Part shown: positions 1 to 4,936 of the stretch, one piece after another
Layout of the letters: every line of letters starts with the position of its first letter
Numbering within the stretch: position 1 is the stretch's first letter
Assembly: GCA_937959175.1 (NCBI GenBank)
Contig: CALGAS010000398.1
Coordinates: 1-9,695 of the forward strand
Origin: an uncultured bacterium
GTDB lineage: Bacteria; Planctomycetota; Planctomycetia; Pirellulales; UBA1268
Direction of reading: 5' to 3'
Length of the DNA: 9,695 nt
Program-made: the position numbers and the translations under genes
The notes under the pieces: model-generated
What the model was told of the DNA's origin: nothing
Database searches by the model: none
The model's input: the letters and a program-made list of their open reading frames with translations, nothing else

Positions 1-1395
1 GTGGTACTTCTCATCGGCCAGGTTGGCGCCCACGTGGCAGGCGGTGCAGTTGGCCTTGCCGAAGAAGAGATCCCGGCCCCGCTTCGCCGAGTCACTCATC
101 GGATGGGCGTCGGCAGCCTCCTTGGCGGCCGCATAGAGCTCCGCCAGCTCCTCGTCGTCGGCGATGTCCTCCTCATCCATGCGGGTGAAGGGGAGAAGCT
201 GCTCGTGGTAGTCGTAGGGCGAGGGCTGGGTGACGATGACCCGCTCAAAGGCCGCGATCGCTTCACCGACACGATCGATCGAAAGTTCACCGAATATCCG
301 GTCAAACTGCCTGGCATAGACCGGGATGCTGGCCAGCCGCTTGACGACGCCCTCGTGCGTGAAACCCATCTCGATCGGGTTGGCAATCGGGCCGACAGCC
401 TGAGCCTCCAGTGAATCGACCCGGCCATCCCAGAACTGCTTCCCCGAGAGAATCCGGTTGAAGGAAACCGGCGAGTTCCGCCCGCCCGCCTGACCGTCGA
501 TGCCGACGCCCGTCTTGGTGTGGGCCGTGTACCCCACCGACGGATCGTGGCAGCTGGCGCAGGAGACGGTCGAATCGGCCGACAGCCGGGTATCGAAGTA
601 GAGCTGGCGGCCGAGTTCAACCTTGGCCCGCGTCAGCGGGTTGGCCTCGAGTCCCTGGATCTGCCCAGCGCCCTGCGACAGCCCCAGCGGCAACTCCGGG
701 ATCAGCACCGCGTGATTGCGGGGATCCGCCAGCCAGGCATCGATCTGCTCGAGTGTGATCGGGCCTGAGCCCGGAACGCCGGCCGTAAGGGACGGGTCTC
801 CGAGGAGCACGCGTTCCGGATCGGCCGCGACGGCCTCGTCTGCAGGCTCGGCGGCATCAGCCGGCTCCGTGACCGCCTCGGGCACAGTCGACTCGGGCTT
901 GGCTGGCTCGGGGTCCGCCGGCGGTTCCTTTTTCATCTCCGGCTCCGGGTCCGCCGCGGGCTCAGCGGGCTCAGCCTCTCCAGGCTTCTTCACCGGCTCG
1001 GGTTCAGCCGGCTCCGTGGCGGGCTCAGCCGGGGCGGGCTGGCTTGCATCCGGCTCATCTGCCGGCTCGGGCTCCTCTGCCGCGGCAGGCTCCGCCGCCG
1101 GCTCCTCCTTCATCTCGGGTTCCGCTTCACCGGACTCGGCGGCCTCGTCGATCACCTTGTCGGCGGCAGCCTTTTCCTCATCCATCTTCTGACGGGCTTC
1201 CTCGCCGCCGGTGTCAGCCGGCGCTGCGGGCTCAGCAGGCTCTGCCGGAGCGATCTCAATCTCCTCGATTTCGACGACTTCCTCCCGAGGAGGACCAGCC
1301 TCGGGACTGCAGCCAGCCACCAGGAGAGCACTCACTGCGAGCGATCCCGCCCCTGTCGCACAAAATCGGGTGACACCACGCAAGCGGCACAACAT
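1..1395 (-). CDS. Di-haem cytochrome c peroxidase / MauG-family lipoprotein, partial (C-terminus beyond left edge)
   Basis: The frame is open from an ATG at 1395 to position 1, giving 465 residues with no stop, so the 3' end lies outside the window. The start is supported by AAGGAGG (complement of 1403-1409) 7 nt upstream. Residues 1-30 form a lipoprotein signal ending in LLVAGC, so the protein should be anchored by a lipidated Cys. Residues about 40-210 are a low-complexity Glu/Pro/Ala/Asp linker. The catalytic part starts near residue 240. Two haem-binding CxxCH motifs are visible: CASCH at residues 279-283 and CTACH at 450-454. Between them, NSPVSFNR and FWDGRVDSLEAQA are typical of the CCP/MauG family, whose members use two c-type haems to reduce hydrogen peroxide or oxidise a partner in the periplasm. 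The haems are about 171 residues apart, somewhat more than in classical enzymes, because of an acidic stretch (MDEEDIADDEELAELY) before the second one. The substrate cannot be told. The gene is transcribed alone, away from a 192-nt gap. Confidence 0.9.
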   Translation of the reverse strand, partial: MLCRLRGVTRFCATGAGSLAVSALLVAGCSPEAGPPREEVVEIEEIEIAPAEPAEPAAPADTGGEEARQKMDEEKAAADKVIDEAAESGEAEPEMKEEPAAEPAAAEEPEPADEPDASQPAPAEPATEPAEPEPVKKPGEAEPAEPAADPEPEMKKEPPADPEPAKPESTVPEAVTEPADAAEPADEAVAADPERVLLGDPSLTAGVPGSGPITLEQIDAWLADPRNHAVLIPELPLGLSQGAGQIQGLEANPLTRAKVELGRQLYFDTRLSADSTVSCASCHDPSVGYTAHTKTGVGIDGQAGGRNSPVSFNRILSGKQFWDGRVDSLEAQAVGPIANPIEMGFTHEGVVKRLASIPVYARQFDRIFGELSIDRVGEAIAAFERVIVTQPSPYDYHEQLLPFTRMDEEDIADDEELAELYAAAKEAADAHPMSDSAKRGRDLFFGKANCTACHVGANLADEKYH

Positions 1396-1402
1396 GAAAA
1401 CG

Positions 1403-1409
1403 CCTCCTT
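1403..1409 (-). promoter_or_regulatory. Ribosome binding site of the cytochrome peroxidase gene
   Basis: The complement reads AAGGAGG, a near-perfect anti-SD match, 7 nt before the ATG at 1395. It fixes the start of the lipoprotein signal peptide. Confidence 0.7.
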
Positions 1410-1517
1410 CAATGCTCGAGTCGGTCGTGATCGGATTCGGGTGAAGCGAGCCACTGCCGCGGTGCCTGCCATGCTGCACCAGTCTTGGAGTCCGCTCGCT
1501 CCGCCAGGGAGCACTCC

Positions 1518-1546
1518 ATAATAAGCCCCTGGCGAGTCGAGGGAAA
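1518..1546 (-). promoter_or_regulatory. Candidate sigma70-type promoter for the cytochrome peroxidase gene
   Basis: On the minus strand TTTCCC (1546-1541) is followed after 17 nt by TATTAT (1523-1518). The -10 element matches the consensus at 5 of 6 positions, while the -35 is weak (3 of 6). It stands out as an AT-rich patch in very GC-rich DNA and lies between the sixA-like stop and the peroxidase ATG. It would leave a leader of roughly 115 nt, with an imperfect GGAGTGCTCC inverted repeat just downstream of the -10. Planctomycete promoter consensus is not well known, so this remains a candidate. Confidence 0.4.
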
Positions 1547-1587
1547 CCTCCCTGATGTCTTCGCCGGGCCGGCGTTCCCGAGGCCGG

Positions 1588-2088
1588 TCAGCGCCGCCGG
1601 CCGAGCAGATCGGGAGCGACAAGCCAGAGCAGTTCGCCCGGCTGGCCGGGTCCGTCATCCAGGGCGATCGCGGCGACGGCGCCCTTCTGCATTCGAACAG
1701 CGGCCGACCCGTCGCCAATCGACATGGCCACCAGCCTTCCCACACACGGGGCATGGCCGACCCAGGCGACCCGCGGAGCATCCTGCTGGACCGTCCAGGC
1801 CACGACCGCCTCCCAGTCGGCCCCGGGAGCGAGCGGATCGACCACGGCGACCCGGGGCTGGCCCGGGAGCAGGTCGGCCAGCAGGTCGGCCGTCTGGCGG
1901 CAACGAACCAGCGGGCTCGTCGCCACCAGGTCGATTTCCAGACCGCGTTCAACCAGCCGCCGCACCATCCGGGCGAACCTCCGCCGGCCCTTGTCGGTCA
2001 GCTGCCGATCGAAATCGCTGATGCCGGGGCCGGCATCTTCGGCAGCCGCATGCCGGACGACGTAGAGCCGCGTGGTGAGAATCGCCAT
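1588..2088 (-). CDS. sixA: SixA-type phosphohistidine phosphatase (histidine phosphatase superfamily)
   Basis: The 166-residue product has the layout of the small, single-domain SixA branch of the histidine phosphatase superfamily, about 160 residues long. The N-terminal strand LYVVRHAAAED holds the catalytic RH pair (R12, H13), with RHA in place of RHG as is common in this branch. SPLVRCRQTA near residues 58-67 supplies a phosphate-binding Arg, and VGHAP around H112 supplies the second catalytic His. KGAVAAIAL near 135-143 fits the family's C-terminal strand. SixA removes phosphate from phosphohistidine on cytoplasmic phosphorelay or phosphotransfer proteins; the partner here is unknown. It is the last gene of the minus-strand trio, 42 nt after the RNase HII-like gene, with a GGCC-repeat palindrome in between. 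No strong Shine-Dalgarno sequence precedes the ATG, which suggests translation may depend on the upstream gene. Confidence 0.85.
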   Translation of the reverse strand: MAILTTRLYVVRHAAAEDAGPGISDFDRQLTDKGRRRFARMVRRLVERGLEIDLVATSPLVRCRQTADLLADLLPGQPRVAVVDPLAPGADWEAVVAWTVQQDAPRVAWVGHAPCVGRLVAMSIGDGSAAVRMQKGAVAAIALDDGPGQPGELLWLVAPDLLGRRR

Positions 2089-2103
2089 GTCCGGATTCTG
2101 GTT

Positions 2104-2119
2104 GGCCGGCCGGCCGGCC
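2104..2119. repeat. Perfect 16-bp GGCC-repeat palindrome in the intergenic gap
   Basis: Four tandem GGCC units form a self-complementary 16-bp tract between the stop of the RNase HII-like gene and the ATG of the sixA-like gene. In RNA it could form a very stable hairpin, but no T-run follows on either strand, so it is not a classical intrinsic terminator. It may be simple GC-rich drift or a structural element affecting expression of the downstream phosphatase. Confidence 0.5.
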
Positions 2120-2130
2120 GCAAGCGGCGG

Positions 2131-3081
2131 TCAGGCCCGTCGCCAGACGGCGTCCCAGATCGTGCCGGCCGACTCGACGGCAGCAGCCCCCTCCGCCCGC
2201 CAGCGGACCGCATCGACGGGATAGCCCGCCGTCGGCCTCAGGCCTGCCTGACGGCTGCCCCAGTGGCTGTTGAAGGCCTGCATCGACAGTTCACGGAGAT
2301 ATTTGGCGGTCATGCTGGCCACCGCGACGGGAAGCCGCGACTCACCGGCCACGGAGAACTCGATCGTGCGGCCTGCCCCGCAGGCGTACCGGCTGCAGCG
2401 GGCAGTTTCTTCGAGCGGCTGCACCAGGGGCGTGTCGAAGGCTCGGGCTACCTGGGCCGCGTAGCGGCGACGACCGCCGTGGCGATCGCACCAGATCGCC
2501 ACCGGTTCATCGCGGCCCAAGGCGGCCAGGCGAGCCGCCAGGTCGAGGGTGATCCGCGAGAGGATGTCGCTCTTGTTGAGCCCTTCGTCGAGTAGCTGAT
2601 TGAACTCGGCCGGCTGCACCAGCCGACATCGGATCGCCTCGAGCTGAATACCCGTGGCCGCCAGCCGGGACTCGACGTCTGCGTCCAGGTCCAGACAGGC
2701 GTCTGTCGCCTGATGCCGCGGCAGCGAGAGGGCCTCGAGGGAGGCCTGTTCCGGCGGTGCCGTCGTCGGCTCCGACCCGTCGGCCGCCAGTCGTGCGATC
2801 AGATCCCGCCAGGTGGGCGGCCTGCCCTGGCCGGCGACGGCAAGCGCGACAAGCACACCCCGCTCGAGCCCCTCGAAGCCACTGCCGCCGCGGTAGATCA
2901 TTTTCGAATCGCCCCACAGGCGGCCGCCTGGGGCGAGCCGCCCCGCCTCCTCCGCCACTCGGGCCAGGCGGTGTTCCACAGCCTCCGGCCTGGCGTCGAG
3001 CCGCCAGGCGGTGGCAGCTACCACCAGCGGCCCCAGGTTGGGCCCGTAGCCGGCCTCGTCGGTGCCGATCACGAGGGTCAC
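2131..3081 (-). CDS. RNase HII-like protein (divergent RNase H-fold)
   Basis: With the chosen GTG start at 3081 the product has 316 residues; an ATG at 3120 would add 13. GTG is preferred because it forms a GTGA overlap with the methyltransferase stop (3080-3078), typical of coupled translation, and because the family's first strand then begins at once (TLVIGTDEAGYGP). RNase HII cuts the RNA strand of RNA-DNA hybrids or at single ribonucleotides, using four acids. DEAG near residues 8-11 supplies the first two, and CDRHGG near residue 198 probably the third. GESRLPVAVASMTAKYLRE aligns by eye with the family's GD...AASxxAKxxRD region, with Glu for the usual Asp. GDSK near residue 57 is a further family-like element. 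The GRG motif after DEA is changed to GYG. It is longer than a usual RNase HII (about 200-260 residues). The fold assignment is fairly safe; the activity is open. Confidence 0.7.
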   Translation of the reverse strand: MTLVIGTDEAGYGPNLGPLVVAATAWRLDARPEAVEHRLARVAEEAGRLAPGGRLWGDSKMIYRGGSGFEGLERGVLVALAVAGQGRPPTWRDLIARLAADGSEPTTAPPEQASLEALSLPRHQATDACLDLDADVESRLAATGIQLEAIRCRLVQPAEFNQLLDEGLNKSDILSRITLDLAARLAALGRDEPVAIWCDRHGGRRRYAAQVARAFDTPLVQPLEETARCSRYACGAGRTIEFSVAGESRLPVAVASMTAKYLRELSMQAFNSHWGSRQAGLRPTAGYPVDAVRWRAEGAAAVESAGTIWDAVWRRA

Positions 3082-3596
3082 TGCTGGCCCCCGCGGCTGC
3101 CATCCGGCCACTGCCGGCAATACTCGTAGACGGCCACCGCCGTGGCGGTCGCCGCGTTGAGGCTGTGGGGCATGCCGGCCATCGGGATCTCCACCACCCG
3201 GTCGAGCCGGGTGAGTTCCTCAGGGAGAAGCCCCGTCCGCTCGTTGCCCACGATCAACGCCGAGCGGGCAGCAAAGCGGAAGGCGGGCAACGGTTCCGAC
3301 CCGGTCGCCTGCTCGAGGCCCACCAACTCGTAGCCGTCGCTCCGCAGCCGGTCGAGCACCGGCGGCAGGCTGCGATGGATCTCGATCGCCACCGCCTCAC
3401 TGCCGTCCCGGGCGATCCGCTCCCGAATCCTCGCCGCGCCGCAGAAGATGACCCTCCGAATGCCGAAACAGCCGCAGGTCCGTACGATGTGGGAAAGATT
3501 GACCTGGCTCCTCATCGGCGGGCAGGCCACGATGAGTTCGCGGCCGGCCGCCAGGACCTCTGGAGGCTTGTGACGAATGTGCTCGAACGACGGCAT
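3078..3596 (-). CDS. SpoU/TrmH-family RNA 2'-O-methyltransferase
   Basis: The 172-residue product is a short SPOUT enzyme of the TrmH/SpoU type, which methylates ribose 2'-OH of tRNA or rRNA using S-adenosylmethionine bound in a C-terminal knot. Motif 1 is NLSHIVRT (residues 33-40, with catalytic-site N33 and R39). Motif 2 is LIVGNERTGL (114-123). Motif 3 is IPMAGMPHSLNAATATAV (137-154). The open frame continues to 3842, but the extension is a low-complexity reading of the opposite-strand gene. ATG at 3596 (MPSFEHIRHKPP) is therefore chosen, though no clear Shine-Dalgarno precedes it. It is the first gene of the minus-strand trio and its stop overlaps the next start by 4 nt. Its first 20 nt also encode the start of the divergent TlpA-like gene. 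The target nucleotide cannot be told from sequence. Confidence 0.88.
   Translation of the reverse strand: MPSFEHIRHKPPEVLAAGRELIVACPPMRSQVNLSHIVRTCGCFGIRRVIFCGAARIRERIARDGSEAVAIEIHRSLPPVLDRLRSDGYELVGLEQATGSEPLPAFRFAARSALIVGNERTGLLPEELTRLDRVVEIPMAGMPHSLNAATATAVAVYEYCRQWPDGSRGGQQ
3562..3566 (+). promoter_or_regulatory. Ribosome binding site of the TlpA-like gene, inside the divergent methyltransferase gene
   Basis: GGAGG lies 10 nt before the ATG at 3577. It supports that start even though it places both the RBS and the first codons inside the 5' coding part of the minus-strand methyltransferase gene. Confidence 0.5.
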
Positions 3597-4191
3597 CGTT
3601 GATTCAGACCGCTGGAGACAGGCCGCGGCATTGGTTGCGACGGTCGTGATCCTCACAGGTTGCGGCTCGCCCCGTCCAGCCGATGCCCCACCGGCCGCGG
3701 ACGACCGCCCGGCGGCCGCCCCTCCGGCAGCGGTTCCCCTGCGGCTGGTCGACCACGACGGCCTGCTGGCGGAGGTGGCCCGCCATCGCGGCAAGGTAGT
3801 GGTCCTCGACTGCTGGAGCACGTCCTGCCCTCCCTGCGTCAAAGAGTTTCCGGGGCTCGTGGAACTGGCGGCCCGGCACGGGGATCGCGTCCAATGCCTG
3901 TCGCTCTGCTTCGACTACGACGGGATTGGAGCAGTGGATGATCTCATTCCCCCTGTCACAGCGTTTCTCGAGCGGGTTGGGGCGGATGATGTCGTCAATA
4001 TGCTCGCCACGGAGGAGGCCGACAGCCTCTCCGAGAAGCTCGAGATCGTAAGCGTGCCGGCTATCTTCATCTGGAAGCCCGACGGCACGCTGGCGATCCG
4101 CTACGACGACGACTTCGCCGCCCGGGAACTCGACCGTCCCTTCACCTACGAGGACGTCGAGGCGACCGTGGTCGGCCTGCTGGCGGAATAA
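3577..4191 (+). CDS. TlpA/ResA-like thioredoxin-fold lipoprotein
   Basis: The 204-residue product opens with a short charged segment and a hydrophobic stretch ending in VVILTGC (Cys29). This is a lipobox, so it should be anchored in a membrane facing the periplasm. A Pro/Ala-rich spacer (about 31-53) follows, then a thioredoxin fold. LDCWSTSCPPCVKEF carries the redox pair C84-P-P-C87, the CxxC form usual in TlpA/ResA-type reductases. IVSVPAIFIWKPDG contains the conserved cis-Pro (P161) and the final sheet edge. Such proteins reduce disulfides of exported partners, for example apocytochromes before haem attachment. The nearby cytochrome peroxidase makes that role plausible but does not prove it. 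Extra Cys residues (C79, C107, C111) are present. It ends 137 nt before the next gene and is probably transcribed separately from it. Confidence 0.85.
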   Translation: MCSNDGIVDSDRWRQAAALVATVVILTGCGSPRPADAPPAADDRPAAAPPAAVPLRLVDHDGLLAEVARHRGKVVVLDCWSTSCPPCVKEFPGLVELAARHGDRVQCLSLCFDYDGIGAVDDLIPPVTAFLERVGADDVVNMLATEEADSLSEKLEIVSVPAIFIWKPDGTLAIRYDDDFAARELDRPFTYEDVEATVVGLLAE

Positions 4192-4222
4192 GGTCGCCGG
4201 TCGAAGTCCCGAGGGGAGCCGT

Positions 4223-4252
4223 TTGAGCGGCACCCTCCTGGCAGCATAGACT
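4223..4252 (+). promoter_or_regulatory. Candidate promoter for the EF-hand lipoprotein - lepB - lptB run
   Basis: TTGAGC (4223-4228) and TAGACT (4247-4252) are spaced by 18 nt, each matching the sigma70 consensus at 4 of 6 positions. They lie in the 137-nt gap after the TlpA-like stop. The resulting leader contains two small hairpin-forming repeats, CCTGC/GCAGG at 4253-4270 and GTGTC/GACAC at 4289-4307. This is pattern matching only. Confidence 0.35.
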
Positions 4253-4288
4253 CCTGCGGGGCGATGCAGGCGGGCAACCGGCGGCGTC

Positions 4289-4307
4289 GTGTCTCGGGTT
4301 TCGACAC
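4289..4307 (+). other. Short inverted repeat in the 5' leader
   Basis: GTGTC and GACAC, separated by 9 nt, can form a 5-bp stem ending 9 nt before the GGAGG at 4317-4321. It is small and could be accidental. Its place next to the ribosome binding site is the only reason to record it. Confidence 0.25.
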
Positions 4308-4316
4308 ACCTTCTCC

Positions 4317-4321
4317 GGAGG
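4317..4321 (+). promoter_or_regulatory. Ribosome binding site selecting a GTG start
   Basis: GGAGG sits 7 nt upstream of GTG at 4329. It supports that non-ATG start for the EF-hand lipoprotein. Confidence 0.6.
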
Positions 4322-4328
4322 CACTCCA

Positions 4329-4925
4329 GTGATCACACCTCGCCGGCTTCTCGATCTGCACGGCGGCGTCAGCGGGATGATCCTGCTCGCCGCGGCAGTC
4401 GGCTGCGGCCCCTCCCGGCCTGCTCGGATTCCGGCCCCGGCGATCGACCCGGTGGCGATCGCCGACGCGGTTGCCGGCAGCGGGGGCCTCGAGAAACTCT
4501 CAAGCATCGCCGGCGGCCGGGGCGGGATGGACGGCAACGGCGACGGTCAGGTCTCCCGAGACGAACTCGAGGCCTGGCTGGAAGAGATCCGGGAATCGAA
4601 GGTCGCCATCACCAGCGTCGCGGTGCAGGTGATGCATCTGGGCCGGCCCCTCGAGGGCGTCGAGGTGAAACTCCTGCCCGACGCCAGCATGGGCGGGACG
4701 ATCAAGGAGGCCGTGGCCACGACCGACGCCTCGGGCGTGGGCAGCCCCACGATTCCAGGCGGCGAGTTTCCCGGTGTCAACTGCGGGCTCTACCGCGTCG
4801 AGATCAGCGGCACCGGCAACGACCGCAAGCCGCTGCCGGCGAAGTACAACGCCGCCAGCACGCTAAGCCTGGCGGTCGGCGGCATGCTGCCCCAAAATGG
4901 CATGGCCATCATTGCCCTCAAGTGA
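4329..4925 (+). CDS. EF-hand lipoprotein with carboxypeptidase-regulatory-like C-terminal domain
   Basis: The 198-residue product starts at a GTG with GGAGG 7 nt upstream. A hydrophobic segment (MILLAAAVGC) ends at Cys26, a plausible lipobox. Residues 68-79 form a complete EF-hand loop, D68-x-N70-x-D72-G-Q74-x-S76-xx-E79, so calcium binding is likely. The C-terminal part (about 94-198) begins with VAVQVMHLGRPLEGVEVKLLP and ends with a KYNAASTLSLAV segment. It resembles the small beta-sandwich carboxypeptidase-regulatory/transthyretin-like domains found in many planctomycete lipoproteins of unknown function. No enzyme site is visible, and a binding or structural role outside the inner membrane is the most that can be said. 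Its TGA stop overlaps a possible GTG start of the signal peptidase gene (GTGA at 4922-4925), so the two are very probably co-transcribed. Confidence 0.75.
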   Translation: MITPRRLLDLHGGVSGMILLAAAVGCGPSRPARIPAPAIDPVAIADAVAGSGGLEKLSSIAGGRGGMDGNGDGQVSRDELEAWLEEIRESKVAITSVAVQVMHLGRPLEGVEVKLLPDASMGGTIKEAVATTDASGVGSPTIPGGEFPGVNCGLYRVEISGTGNDRKPLPAKYNAASTLSLAVGGMLPQNGMAIIALK

Positions 4926-4936
4926 ACGAGACAAGC

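Noticed and set aside
716..1192. Plus-strand Ser/Gly/Ala-rich repeat frame.
   Set aside because: It is the shadow of the Glu/Pro/Ala linker of the minus-strand peroxidase; the repetitive look comes from that linker.
1560..1592. Possible terminator after the sixA-like gene (CCGGC/GCCGG stem).
   Set aside because: Only a 5-bp stem with a 9-nt loop and no T-run follows, which is not beyond chance in DNA this GC-rich.
1555..2595. Plus-strand open frame of 346 residues.
   Set aside because: It runs across the sixA-like and RNase HII-like genes and the gap between them, with Arg/Gly/Pro-rich composition and no motifs.
3597..3842. N-terminal extension of the methyltransferase to 3842.
   Set aside because: Low-complexity Ser/Arg/Gly/Ala sequence opposite the TlpA-like gene; SpoU-type proteins of this size begin near MPSFEHIRHK.
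4289..4936. Upstream extension of the signal peptidase frame to ATG 4289 (771 residues in total).
   Set aside because: It overlaps the well-supported EF-hand lipoprotein in another frame, is Arg/Gly/Pro-rich without structure, and lacks a ribosome binding site; the conserved protein starts near 4922-4937.
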